Source: Bimuria novae-zelandiae CBS 107.79 (lineage: Eukaryota > Ascomycota > Dothideomycetes > Pleosporales > Didymosphaeriaceae). From it: a stretch of 64,000 bases of DNA. Of the stretch, positions 43,827 to 56,042 are shown piece after piece (the stretch's first letter is position 1; every line of letters begins with the position of its first letter). Under the pieces are notes generated by a model that saw only the letters and a program-made list of their open reading frames with translations, made no database searches and was not told the DNA's origin. The stretch covers positions 300,282 through 364,281 of the forward strand of contig ML976698.1 of the NCBI GenBank assembly GCA_010015655.1, in the 5' to 3' direction. The position numbers were made by a program, and so were the translations under genes.

Positions 43827-44467
43827 CTGAGGACGAGGTCGCGTCTGCGCCATGCACCCACAGCTCGGTGCAGAGCCGCTCGAACTCGTCCTCAGTATAA
43901 CCGTCAAGCAGCGTATCTCTGCCCTTGTCGGCATACTGGTCTCGATCTCGCAGCGCATCCCTGCGCTGCAGAGACCTGAGGTACTCCCTCGCGCTGTCCA
44001 CGCGCGGTGGTGGGTGGCTGTTCATGCCCAGCGCCTTCTGCTCTCGCCAGAGGTCGGTGATGGCTGTGATGTAGGCGCGAACTGATCGCCAGGCAAGACG
44101 CGTCTCATCTTGGGGGACGTTGCTCCCTACCTTGCGAGACCTGGTCCTCAAGGGCCTGTTCGCGACCTCCTCGACAAGAAAGAGCAGCAGCTTCTCCTCT
44201 GTAACAGTACTGCTGTCGTGGTACTGCTTCCTCTCGCAGAGTGCCTGGGCGCGAAGTTAGCACAGGCTCGAGCAACAGTAGAGCTGGCAGGCTAGTATAC
44301 TACCTTACCTTAAATTCCTCCTGCTTTGGACTATAGACCTGGTGCGTATTCTCTGGCCGCTGCTCACGGATCATAGCTAGGATTTGGTGCGCATTAGTGC
44401 GTAACTCAGCGTTGTTCGCGATGTCGACGTCTGCGCGCTGGCGACGCGCGCCGCGCTGTGGACCCAT
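42121..44467 (-). pseudogene. Crypton-type tyrosine recombinase (CBF3/Ndc10-like domain plus GCR1_C domain)
   Basis: Exon 1 44467-44309 (MGPQRGARRQRADVD, AELRTNAHQILAMIREQRPE), a 64-nt intron (GTAAGG to GCCCAG), then exon 2 from 44244. Exon 2 holds the recombinase core: LDGYTEDEFERLCTELW, TLVDLMLGHYMLTRGGDRRS (arginine-rich catalytic region), FKGEGPTRCMPLIF, RASKQNQHGRLETIGALRHR and AFSYNSQRDWVAKAYSYAG. The frame ends at TAG 43291, where further stops follow. 42740-43290 is AT-rich and mutated. The C-terminal part 42732-42121 is again clean and is a GCR1_C DNA-binding domain (YRMCRAVRTVEDLWREW; WRAGRQSELQWYSLRLEV), with Ala/Pro- and Gln-rich linkers. This domain order is known from fungal Cryptons. 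An Ala tract near 43800 is coded by a CTG/GCT run. The gene is inactive as it stands. Confidence 0.8.
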
Positions 44468-44539
44468 GCTTGCTCGCTTGCCTTGAGTATGTACGAACGA
44501 TAAGAAGAGTATATAGAGCAGCAGGACAGCAGAAAGCAA

Positions 44540-44997
44540 CGTACGCTAGAGCTCAGGCCTAGGGCTCAGGAGGGCCCTAGGGTCTATATATATATATATA
44601 TATACGCACGCCATACAGCTGGCCGGCCGGCCGCAGCAGCAGCATTGAGGGCATCGCGTAGAGAAGCAGGGGGAGCGAGATATCCACAGCCCAGGCGTTC
44701 AGCGGCTAGGCCGCGAAGGAAGGAGCAATACAGCTATGATACCGCGTCAGCAAGACGGACAGGCGTGCGCCACAGAGGCAGGGCCAATGGCCAGCGGGCG
44801 AGCGTGACGGCTCGACTCGATACAGCAGGTACCTGGGCAATCAGCAGCGTACTCAGCGGGCACACGGCCGCGAGAGGGATGTCCACGGCGGGGGGCGGCG
44901 CGGCGGCCGTGGACATCTGCAGATGTCCCCGGGGCGCGATTGGCCGGGAAGCGAGGCAGCGACTCAGCGAAGGATCAGCGAGGCCTCGGACACCACT
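44540..44997. other. GC-rich flank of the recombinase gene with a TA dinucleotide run
   Basis: Unmutated, GC-rich, and contains a (TA)n run at about 44585-44604. This is likely the 5' region of the recombinase gene. Its long frames on both strands look like composition artefacts. Confidence 0.4.
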
Positions 44998-44999
44998 TA

Positions 45000-47035
45000 A
45001 TGCGCAACCCCGCGTGATAGCGCACTTACTTTGACGCGCCACAACTCCACTAATATGGACCTAATTAACGCCGCGATAGTAGCAATCAAATTATAAAATA
45101 AAATAAAAATTTATTATATAATAAAATTATAAAATAATTTAGCGTTATATATTCTATATTAATACGTAGGCACTAACGTATTACGTAGGCGCGTGTAATT
45201 ACGAATACTTTATATTATATACTTAGCCTATAACAAGAAAATTAGCTCCTATAATATATTAAATGCCTTACCAAACGTAGCCTTCCTCCTATATTATTTA
45301 AAAAGACGTAAGTATATTTTAGGTTAATTACCTTATTAAGCGTAATAGCGACGCCTTAATATTACGCTAAATAACTATAATTAATAGTAATTACTATAAC
45401 GCTAATTTAGAGGCAAAATATAAGCTCTATTTTAAGCTTTTATATAATAAAATCGCGAAGTATAGTATAGAGTCTTATTACTATTATAATATAAATAAGA
45501 AAGGCTTCCTCCTTAGTATTACTAGCTACTTAAAAAGGATTTTTAATAGGCCTCTATATAAAAGTCGCTAAGTAAGGTAATTTATATAAGATAATAGCTA
45601 TAAGTAGATTTTAATTATCGTATATATATGCGCTAATAGATCTACTATTAATTTATTATTAATTTATTAATTTAATGCTAAAAGCCTATAATTAAGCTAG
45701 GTAGAAAAAATTAATTCTTAATACTATAAAGTCTTTATTACCTTATCTCCCTCTAGCTAGTTAAACAACGAGATAGGCCTTTAATAGCTTTAATAAGTAT
45801 TTACTTACTATATAAAAGAGAAAGCTAAAAAGACTTAATAAGTATATTAACTTTTAATTTTTAATAGCTATAGGTCTTATATTACTATAAATTTTATTAA
45901 TTATTATAACTAGAATAAGATCCTTTTAGCTATATTTTCCCCTTATCTAACGTATATGTTATAGCCTTTTAATATATATATATTTAAGTCTTTCTTAACT
46001 ATCTCCTCTAATAAGCTTAACGCCTATTTATATAAGAGCTAAAGACTATTAATAGTTATTAAAAAAAAACTTTTTTATACTTTTTTAAAAGGCTTAGACT
46101 ACGTTAGTTACGCCGTAATTAATTACTAAGGCTTTTAAGTATATAGGTATCTTACTACTAGATCCTATACCTATCCTTAAGTAATTTAATAAGGAGCCCT
46201 TTTTAAAGGTAAAATTATAAGAAAACTTTATATTAGTACTTAGCGTATTAGATTAGCGTAAAATAGAGTAATTATCACGCTTTACTATTAAAGATATTAT
46301 AATTAAGGAGTTACGTAAGCTTAGCTAGATAATATACTTAATTTTTATATAAAAGTAACTCCTAAAGCACGAAAATAAGAGCCTTTAAAAGGTCTTAAGG
46401 AATAAAAAATAGCGTTAAATAAAGGGTAAGACTCTACCCTTAGAGTAACTTAAAGAGTAGTATAAAAGAGCTATTTTCTAATTACCTACTTAAGTATAAA
46501 GAGCGCACAATTTTCTTAGTTAATAAAAAACTTAAAAGAAATAATTATAACTCTAAAAAAGTTAGTAATAAGAGATATAAAGAGCTAATAAATAGCTTAA
46601 AGCTTATTTACTTTAGGAGAGGCGCGTTATATAAGTAGTAACTAAAAATATGCGCGCTGAAGAGAGAGCTAATTAAGCTACTAAGTAGCGCCTTTATTAA
46701 TAGGCTTATAAGTTTTAATAATAACTTTAAGGACATCTTAAAATTACTAAAAAAGAAAGTTAGAAAGCCTTAAAAGCTACTTATAAGGTCATAAAGAGGA
46801 AGAAATCTACGCTAGCACCTATATATATTAATATAGTAATATTTATACTATTAATGCTATTATCGCGCAATAGCTATCTAGTTAAAATACTAAGTAAATA
46901 TTTATAATTTAAGTTGCTAGTAATTATCTACAGACCTAGAAAACCTCTTTACTAAAAAATCTTATAATAATAGCTTTTATGTAGAGCTCTATAGCCTTAT
47001 ATTATTAACGTCGCGATCATGTTGGGGTTGCGCAT
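45000..47035 (+). mobile_element. Pogo-like DNA transposon, RIP-mutated
   Basis: The ends ATGCGCAACCCC face each other with TA outside both (44998-44999, 47036-47037). The interior is AT-rich. A plus-strand frame with many stops near 45700-46070 resembles the DDE_1 transposase segment: NNEIGL, NKYLLT, then ILLIIITRIRSFLAIFSPYL aligning with the pogo-type block before the PPH-S-H and QPLD motifs. Confidence 0.7.
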
Positions 47036-47071
47036 TAAGTGATGTTGCGCACTGACTGCCGAGACACGGTA

Positions 47072-48778
47072 GTTGTAAGCTTACTAATTATCGCCAAATC
47101 CTGCACGATCGTCAATGCTGACTTAACGTTAGACGTTCATAGTGATCCCAGTAACCGCGTGCTAGCCTAAATGTGACTTACCGTTATTGTAATCAATCGA
47201 TGTAACTTAATATTACTGACTTCAATTCCTGGTGCGCCAAGATCCCCCGTTATAGGTGAATTAACCGGTCCAAACTTGTAGTTCGAACAGATTGTCACAC
47301 TAGTCGCTACTTCCTATCGAAGCTTCGTTCATTCAGAGCTAGTGCAGCCGCACAAATCATGTCATCTTGAAAGCTAAGCTAATGGCTGCTAAGCTCCTGG
47401 CTGCGACCTCCGACGAAGAGTCCGCGCGCAAGGCCAATCTGGGGGGAAGGGGGGAGGGACCTGCCCTGTGCCGACACAATAACGTTGTTCACAGGTGTAT
47501 TCCGTAGTGCGTTCCCTCTGGCGTCTATCTTGCTAGTCTTGTGTAGATAGATCGTACGGAGCTCTCTGCGTAGAGGTTATGTGTGCCCTTATAGCAGAAG
47601 TCGTGGTAGTTTATGGCGTTAGCTCGTACGTAGGTTATTCTTATTTAATAGTTTATACGTGTAGAGTTCCTAACGAAGTAGAACCTTCTAGTCCCTATAT
47701 AGCATAGAGTCTTTATATAATAGTGTAGAGCTTTTATACTTAATTATTATAATCTAAGCTAAGCGTAATTATAGTAATTCCTTTCTTTATAAGAAGTATA
47801 TAAAGTTCCCTCTTAAACATGCGCGAGAGTTTACTAAATTATTTATATAATTAATATAAATAATCTTTTTTATAATAATTAAAAAAGTCTTTTCCTCTTT
47901 AGCTTATTATATAAAGCTTTATAAGAGCTAGAACAGCGTGTAATATAAGCTTTTTTTTTTATATTTTATTTATAGTAAACGTTAGTGCGAGATATCTTAA
48001 ATTTATATTTTTCTTTAGTATTTATATAGGGATACTAGTCTTATTACTTAGTTTTTAGTATAGCTTATTTTCCTCCTCTTAAGTTATAGTAGCATGCGAG
48101 CTTTGTACAGAGTTTTACGTAGTAGTATATATTTTTTAAGTTCTATCCTATGTATTAGGCTAGTTAATATATTAGGCTTAAGCTCGAATGCTTAGTGCTA
48201 TTATAGTTAAGTCGTATTATATTATATAACGTAGTTAGTATTAAGATAATATATTAGGTCTATATTATATAGTACGTGTTTTATTATTACGTAATACGTA
48301 CTATATTCTTTCGTTATGTATAATATAGACTGGTGTTATATTATATAAGGCGCAAGTTAATCTCTAAAGCTTTTAAATCTCTTTAATACTTTAATAATAA
48401 TATAGAGCCTATACTTCCTGTGTAAGTAGTCTCTATTTTTACTTTTACTAATCTATAGTTAACTCTTTAGGCGGGTGAGGCGTAGAGATAATTAACTACT
48501 AATTAGTGTTAAATAGGCTATACTAAGCAAAGCATATCGCGATATGAAGTAGGCTAGATAGTTGTATAATCTTGTATAGGTGAAAAAAGGGTCTGGTATT
48601 TAAGTCGTGGCTATCTGTTCTACGTACGGAGGAAAAGGGGGTTATAAGGATCGATGTTCGCGCACGGTAACTATGGTCTGTGCCTTTGCCTGTGCGGTCT
48701 TACATAACCATTGTCACCTATCTTAAGACATCGCATTAGGTAGCTGCCCGTACTGCGTACGGACAAATACCTAATATT
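47072..48778. other. Intergenic and repeat-derived DNA, unassigned
   Basis: 47072-47460 is mixed-composition and non-coding. Around 47440-47460 is a purine-rich run (GGGGGGAAGGGGGGAGGGAC), followed by AT-rich, RIP-like DNA to 48480. It may be an undefined retroelement end, but I found no matching LTR pair. Confidence 0.35.
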
Positions 48779-48893
48779 ATTAATATCTACTCCTTATTAC
48801 CTCTTTATACCTACTTTAGCCTTTTACACCTTTTAGAGCTAGTAATAAATTTTTAGCTTATTAAAATTACGCCTATTATAAAACTAAACTTAT

Positions 48894-49107
48894 TGTAACG
48901 ACGAGCTCGGGCTTCACCATCGTAGGCAGAAGATGCACGTTGACGGGATAGGTTGGCTCTATTTTAGCTACACTAAGATAGAGAGGAAAGTAATCTACAG
49001 GACGCTCGCGAAAGAAGGGACGGCAGTGTGCGCGCTAGACCTAAGGGGACTAACGTTTTGCGTAATTATATAATTTATAGCTAATTTATCTAAGTAGCTC
49101 TATTATA
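48894..49107 (-). repeat. Gypsy 3' LTR
   Basis: Starts TGTAACGACGAGCTCGGGC on the plus strand. Its right third is mutated (TATTATA where the other copy has CGTCACA), while its left end is cleaner than the other copy. Confidence 0.9.
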
Positions 49108-52100
49108 TTACCCCCCTTTAAAGGAGGCTTATTTTTATATTTTATATATTTACTTTCTATTTCTCTATAATTTCCTTTAAGCTAATCTTACTTTATAAAT
49201 AGCTTTATTATTATTATCTATTACTTTTAGGTTTTTACCCGCGTTATAAGCTTATAACTAGGTTTCTAATCGCGCTAGCGGGCTAGCTTTATTAAGATAG
49301 GTCTAATAGTAATCTTTTACTTTATGTAGTACTCTAATAAAGCCTCGGGCGTTATACTAGGTTGGATTAAGGTTATAGCTAGTCTAAGAGGCCTTATATT
49401 ACAGGGATCTATAATAAAGGTAGCTATTAAGAATTTCTTATATACACTATTTTAAATTATTATTAACTTTAATTAGTTCCTCCTTAGGTTTAACTTAGCT
49501 AGGTAGCGGGTTTAAAGAAGCCTTACGTAAGTAGTTTATATAAAAGACGTTGTCCATGTGCATGTATTGTGGGAGCTTTACGCGATAGGAGTAACCTTTT
49601 ATCCCTATAATAGGGTAGGGTTTATACGTTTGCTAGTCGAGCTTTTAGCTAGGGCGGCCAGAGGTAAAGCCTTTTAGAGTAATATAGACCTCGTCTCCTA
49701 CTATAAAATTAAGTTCTTAACGCTTTTTATTTGCCTGCCACGCTTGTCGTTCTTACGCTTAAGCAATTCTCTCTTAAGCAATTTTAGTAGCTAGCTTTAT
49801 AGCATCGTAGCGGGCCTTTATATAGTTCTGGGCTTCTTCGCGGGACTTCTGTTCGCGGGCAGTAGGCGAAGACTTGGTGCGTTCCTCCCAGTCCCAGTGA
49901 TAGACTGGCTTGTGGCCGAACTTGATTTCGTACGGTGATAGGCCAGTGGTCTTATAGGGCAGGATAGCTTGGGCCTAGTCTGTGCACGGCAGTAAGTCTA
50001 ACTAATTATCTTAATTATAGCTAATAAAGAGTCGAAGGCGCTAATTAATATATTAATTTATAATTTTTATATTTTTATTAGTTTACGGGTAGTAGGCTAT
50101 TAAGAACTTTTACTTAATTCTTATAAGTTAGCAGAGCTTATCCATAAATACTAAAGTAAACTAAGGACCTTAGTTAGAAATAATTAATCTTAGTGGGCTA
50201 AAGACACGCTAAATATAGTAATAGTATATATTAGCTACTTACTTAGCTATTATAATTTTATAATAAGGTAGTAAGAAGCAGCGCTTGCTTAAGTAGTCTA
50301 CTATAATAAAGACGTAGTTATACCCTTCTTTATTACGCGGGAATAACTTAAAGTTAATAAATATATTTTACTAAGCTTAGGTAAGGATTAGTAAAAACTT
50401 AAGAAGGCTAGGGGTCTTATCGCGAGATATATAGCTCTATTAATATGCCTTATACGCGGCGATATAGTTATTAATATTTTTACTTATACCTAGCTAGTAG
50501 TACTAATTTTAAAATAGTTTTCTAGTCTTTCTCTTACCTAGGTATATAGTTACTTAAGTAGCATAAATAGCTTAAATAAGGTAGGTTCTAAGAAAGTATA
50601 CTATAAGGACTACTAGCTTGCTATAGTGCGTAAAGAAACCTGTATTATTAAGCTTCTACAACGTGTACTTGCTAAAGAGGGCATACTTTTAAAATATTTA
50701 TAGACTTTTATAGTTTTAATTTATATTAATAATGCAATTAACTAGAGCGTAGGGCTTATGTAAGGGTGGTAAGGCTATAAACGTATTAGTAGTAATAATA
50801 TTAATTATATTAGTAGCTAGGAGGCCTTTTATAGTACGCGTAATTAGATTATTACTTATTACTTTAATAAAGTTACTTAGCTATAAGAAAAGCGCGCGTT
50901 TAGGTAGCTTTATTTTTATTTTTTTAAGTCTTTAGTTCTTTCTGCTTGCGCGATAGCGCGTTAGCTACTACGTTAGCTATACCTAGGTAGTAGGTAAGCG
51001 TTAGGTTATAATTTATAATACTTATAGCCTAGCGTATCTATTAGGACGTAAGTTCTTACTTAGTTAAAAAGTACTCTAGCGCGTAGTAGTTAGTAAAGGC
51101 ACTAAATAGCTTAGTAGTCTAAAAGCTAATAAGCTAAAAACGCTATTTCTTAAAGCTATAAATAATAGCTAGTATCTCTTTATCGTGTATATTATAATTT
51201 ATCTAAGGTCTACTTATAGTCGTAAAGTAAAAAGCTATAGGCCCCTAGAGACTATCTTCTTAAAGTTATAAAAGTATTTTAGTAATAACCCTATTACTTA
51301 CGTTAGTTTTTATGCGTGTCTTCTAGTAGGGTAAGTAATAAGTAAGAATCTTATTAAAGAGTATAAGGTCTTTAGCACGCTAGAAGGTAAAGAGTTTACG
51401 TTTACTAAAAGTATACTATACGCCTTTTTTAAGTAGCTTAGTAAGTAGTTATATAATACGCCTATAGTTCTTTAAGAAAGCTCTATAGAAGTTATAGAAT
51501 CCTAGGAAGGATTAGAGGCTTTTTACTAATATAAGTATAGGCTAGTCCTGTATAGCGATAATCTTATCTAGATCTTTTTAAATTCCTTTTATACTAATAA
51601 TAAGGCCTAAGAACTTTATTATAGTTATAATAAACTTACTCTTTTGAATATCTACTTATAAGCCTGCGTCTTAGAGTTACTTTAGAACCTAGGCAATATA
51701 CTCTTCGTACTATAATAAGTTCTCTAAGTAAATAAAAATGTTATCGAGATAAGCTATACAACAGTTATTAAGTAGGCTATATAATACTTTATTAATATAT
51801 TACTAGAAGGTAGCGGCACTATTATAAAGGCTAAAGGGCAGTATACAATACTTATAGTTACTATAATATATATAAAAGGTTATAAGGTCCTTAATATCCT
51901 TATTAAGACAAATGCGGTAAAAAGCTTATTATATATTAAGCTTAGTAAATACCTTAGCGTATATAAGACAGATAAGAGTTTTTTTAAATTAAAGGAATAG
52001 GATAGGCATCCTTCTTAGTAATAGTATTAAGCTTTTAATAGTTAATATAGAAACGCCACCCCCCTCTAAGCTTCTTAGTAAATAGTACTAAGGAGGCGTA

Positions 52101-55100
52101 CGAAGCGTTACTATGCGTAATAAAACCTCTTTATAGGTAATTATTAAGGTATATTTTACAAGCTATAGCTACTTGAGGGACATGCTATATAGAGGGCTTA
52201 ATAATGGCATATTTTTAGCTGTTAGTTTAATATCGTAATTAACGCTATTATAGTATAGTAGTAGTATATCTAAATCCTTTTTAGAGAAGTAGGCGAGAGT
52301 CGCGCTAGCGTAACTTAAAAAAGGTAACTTATTTATAATAAGCTAGTAAAGTTTTTCTTTAGGTCTGATTAGCTAGGCTCCTCTTCGCGATTTTAGATAA
52401 GCTTATCTATTTTATAAATACTAATATAGCTAAGAATAGTCTCCTTTTGTCGCGCGTGTATTATAAAGGCTATAGCTCTTATTATATTAATTTTAAGGCT
52501 AGCCTTTAGTAGTTCTTCGCGCGATATAGACTAAGAGTAAATATATAAGGGGCTTAACTCTTAAGTGCCCTACAGGTGTAGCTAGTTATTTATCTTTTTA
52601 AGGTTCTCTTAGTAGGCTAGGCGCTAAGGTAAGTATTAAGGTAAATATTAGACATGCTAGAGTAAAGCTACGTTTATTAACTTATTATATTAATTAGCGT
52701 TAGCTTAGTGTATAGGGTTAATTCTAGTTAAAAGGTTCTACGTTAGAATTATAATATCGTGCTTATAGTTAATAAGCACGCTATTAGGCTATTTAAACTA
52801 TTAACGCTTATAGTTAATCTAGATATTAGTATTCTTTAGAAGCTTGCGGCCTATAATAAGGTCGTAATAGCTAGTGTTATAGAAGATAAAGTAGGTAGGA
52901 AGGTGGTAGTTATCTATTACTAAATTAGCCTAGAAGTACTTATTAACCTATTTATTTAGTTAGCTATTATAGCTAGCTAGAGGGATAGCTTTTATACTCT
53001 AAATTAACGTCTTTAAATTTTACTTAATCGCGCGTTAGTGCTTAAGATAGACTAAAGCGTAACTTTTTACTCTAGTATTAATAAGACTATTAAACTTAGT
53101 AACCAGTCTTTTTAATAAAATATAATATAGAAGAATAAATTAGCTTTTACTAAATAATTAATCTTATATGCTAGTAGCTCTAGTAGATAACTCTAAAGAG
53201 GAGTCTTCCCCTAAAGTAATACTCTTCTTAATTCTTTATTAAAAGAGAGGGAGCTTTTATCCTTAGTCTTATAGTATACCTTTTTATTAACTTATAGTAT
53301 TAAATCGCTGGCTTCTAATACTTTCTAATTAGCAGGGCTATTTAGGCAGTCTTAAGTAACGTGTCTTAGCTTTTTATAATAGTAGCAGGTAAGCAGGCTA
53401 CCTGGAGCTATAGTAGCAGCGCGCGCTAGCTAGGTGCGGGCAAGGGGCAGCGCCAGTATCAAAGCGTACTCGCGAGACCTAGCGGCCAAGGTAAGAGTAG
53501 CCTTCTTTTAAGAGTCTTGTTTAGCGCGCGTAGTAACCTAAGAGTCTATAATTACTACCTCTCGTGCAGGGTCGTAGGTAATATTAATAAACTTAAAGTA
53601 ATTATCCTTAAGATAATAAATATTATAGCCTATATTTATATAGAGTTAATCTATAAGCTTCTTATAAAACTTTTTAACTTATTAATTAGTAGGTAGCTAG
53701 CGCTGCGTCGGAAGGTAAAAAAAGTCTATTTAAAAGCTAGTAAACTTAGCTATAAAGTGTAGCCGTAATTAAAGAAATACCTAATAGGTCTTTTTCTTTT
53801 TATATAGGTTACTAAAAGCTTACTTTATTATATTTATTATAAATTTATTATTAATGCGTTCGCCACCGTCTCGTAGAGCTCTAATTAAAGTTATAAGCTA
53901 GTTACGGGCAGGATCCTCCGTGCGTGTAGTTATGTATGCTATAATACGCTCTTAGGTATCCTCTAAGGTCTCTCCCACAAACTAATCGCGATTGGACCGA
54001 AGTTTGTTATCTATATAGGCCCTCGAATGCTCGAAGGTCGTAGTTGTCTTACCGTCTGAGAGCAGTAGAGGGTCAAGGAACTTAACTAAGCGCTAACTTA
54101 CGCTAGAGGAGCGTGTGTATAAGTAGATAATAGGCTTAAATAGTAATAAGCGCGGAAGATATAAATTATTAGGCTTACTAGGCTTAGAGCTTAGTAAGTT
54201 ATTAGTAGAGGGGATACTATAGCTTAAAGTATAAAAAAGGATTTAGAATTTAGTTATATAGCGTTAAGTTACTATTATTTCTAAAGAAAGGCCTGTATAG
54301 GCAAGGGCTTATTTAGTTACTTAAGCTTTTTAATATTTATATCCTTTACTAAGCTTTAGTAAGGGCGTCGTGTAGGTTCTTACTTTTAGCTAAAATATTA
54401 GTAGTAAATTAATAGTATATATAAAGCTACTAGCGTTCTATGCTACGTGTAAGTAGCTAGTTAGCTAGCTTATTAGTTATAATTATAGGGTTCTCGCGGA
54501 AGTGTTCCTAGGTAGCATTAGGTATAGCCTTAATAGCAACGTTACTAGTAAAAGTAAAGATCTAAAAAATAAGTATAAGGTCTTCCTTAATAGCTTGCTA
54601 GATCTAGGCTAGCTTAATAAAGGTATTATAATTATAGTTTTTTTTTAAGATTACTGTATAGCCTTAGACCTCTATTTCTTTATAAGTAAATAGTTTAGAC
54701 TAGTTATACGCTTCTCCTAGCATAGACTTCTTAAGCTTTAATACTATAAATAAGTAGGTTTATACTATTATCCCTTTATAAGTACTGCAAGTAGTATAGC
54801 TGTTATAAAAGCTACTAGTAGGGTAGCTAGAAGTTAATTCTTTAATAGAAAGGAAATAAGTAGGTAGTGCTTACGTTATTAGTCTTAAGCAGGGGTAAGA
54901 GGTAAAAAGAGGTAAGAGTTTATATAGAGCTTTTATAGCTCTCTTTTAATTAAATAGGTGCGCTACCTACTACTATAGGTTTTTTAAGGTACTTAATAAG
55001 TCGCTCTTAAGGCCTATCGCGTAAGACTTATATAGGCTATTATTAAAGATTTTATTGCCTACTGCTATAGGGCTTTCGAACTAGTAATTATATATATAAC

Positions 55101-55237
55101 GAATTAACGACGCAGCGTAGTCGTGCAATAGATTTTCAGGGTAGTTATTTAATAAATATAACGCTTAGCTTAAGTATAAGTCTAGCTTTAATATTATGTT
55201 ACTATTGTCTGGCTAAAGGAAAGGGATCTTAGTATAA
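49108..55237 (-). pseudogene. Gypsy gag-pol, multiply interrupted
   Basis: On the minus strand, gag near 54100-53830 reads FLDPLLLSDGKTTTFEHSRA and YIDNKLRSNRD before stops. A degraded CCHC knuckle lies near 53380 (CYYYKKLRHVT, stop, DC). The integrase end near 49980-49830 is clear: AILPYKTTGLSPYEIKFGHK, then PVYHWDWEE. Reverse transcriptase and RNase H must lie between about 50.9 and 52.8 kb but are too mutated to read in full. No functional product. Confidence 0.85.
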
Positions 55238-55451
55238 TATAATAATAAGCTTAGGTTTTACTATCGTAGGCAGAAGATGCACGTTGACGGGATAGGTTAG
55301 CTCTATTTTAGCTACACTAAGATAGAGAGGAAAGTAATCTACAGGACGCTCGCGAAAGAAGGGACGACAGTGTGCGCGCTAGACCCAAGGGGACTAGCGT
55401 CTCGCGTGATCATGTGATCTATAGCTAATCTATCCGAGCAGCTCCGTCACA
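55238..55451 (-). repeat. Gypsy 5' LTR
   Basis: Same length as its partner. Its left end is mutated (TATAATAATAAGCTTAGG against TGTAACGACGAGCTCGGG) while its right end is clean, so mutation is patchy and reciprocal between the two copies. Confidence 0.9.
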
Positions 55452-56042
55452 CTTATTAAAGTTTTATATATTTTTATCCTGTATGCTATACTTCCCCTTT
55501 ACATTCTATATAAGTTAAAACTAGTTTAATATATTAGTAGGATCCTTATATAGCATTTTTAAGTAGTCTAGCTTATAACTAAACTTTATTATAAGCTTAG
55601 GTATACACTTAATAAAGCTTAATAACTAGTTTTTACTAACTTGGTCTTAGTCGTGTATAGCTAGTAAAGTATTTACTATATTTTAATCCTGCGTAAGAAC
55701 TATAGGGTATCCTTACTTAGTAAAATTTAAAATATACTAGATAATTATCACCTTTTTTAATTTTATAAGTTTTATTAAATTTAATTATATTTTAGTGTAT
55801 AAGAGGATACTAGCGCGTCTATTATATAGCGTAGATTTAGGCGATTATACGTGGTAGTAGCACGTCAGAGTAACTAGATTTAGTTATTAGAAATTAATTA
55901 TAAGGTAAGGTATATATTTGCTTCTTACAAAGCAAATTAACTGTTATTTTATTAAGCTATTATACGTTAACTATAAGTTCGTGTAGACTTATTAAAATCG
56001 CGTAGCTCGCCCGGGTGTGCAGCTCGCATGTGGAACACGTTA

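Larger units (their letters stand above)
39793..47069. mobile_element. 7.3-kb composite with 30-bp inverted ends, carrying a Crypton-type recombinase and two nested elements
   Basis: CCGTGTCTCGGCAGTCAGTG plus CGCAACATCA occurs at 39793-39822 and in reverse complement ending at 47069. TA lies immediately outside both ends (39791-39792, 47070-47071). A Fot1/pogo element is inserted 34 bp inside the left end and a second pogo-like element 32 bp inside the right end. Without them, about 3.3 kb remains, mostly the recombinase gene at 42121-44467 and GC-rich flanks. Cryptons proper have no such inverted ends, so either the ends belong to a Tc1/pogo-type carrier or this is an unusual recombinase element. 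Confidence 0.55.
48894..55451 (-). mobile_element. Ty3/gypsy LTR retrotransposon, RIP-inactivated
   Basis: 214-bp LTRs (48894-49107 and 55238-55451), with 5-bp duplication CTTAT at 48889-48893 and 55452-55456. The polypurine tract (AAAGGGGGG on the minus strand) is next to the left LTR, so the element reads leftward. The right part encodes gag and the left part the integrase, matching that direction. The interior is strongly RIP-mutated except for short GC-richer patches. Confidence 0.92.
48780..56040 (-). mobile_element. Fot1/pogo-like element (3'-truncated) split by a gypsy retrotransposon
   Basis: The right part, 55452-56040, is the reverse complement of a Fot1-like 5' end: it ends GCATGTGGAACACGT followed by TA and aligns along its length with 58896 onward and 63576 onward. 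The left part, 48780-48893, continues the same element (TTTTATAATAGGCGTAATTT on the minus strand matches 59492-59511 with one change). The gypsy element sits between with its CTTAT duplication. Similarity stops near 48779, so the 3' part is missing or displaced. Confidence 0.75.

Noticed and set aside
42121..44467. Recombinase as a Starship captain (DUF3435)
   Set aside because: The visible domains are CBF3/Ndc10-like plus GCR1_C, the Crypton combination, and no large cargo block or typical captain position is seen.
47440..48780. LTR retrotransposon end near the GGGGGGAAGGGGGGAGGGAC run
   Set aside because: No partner LTR or target duplication could be found, so it was left unassigned.
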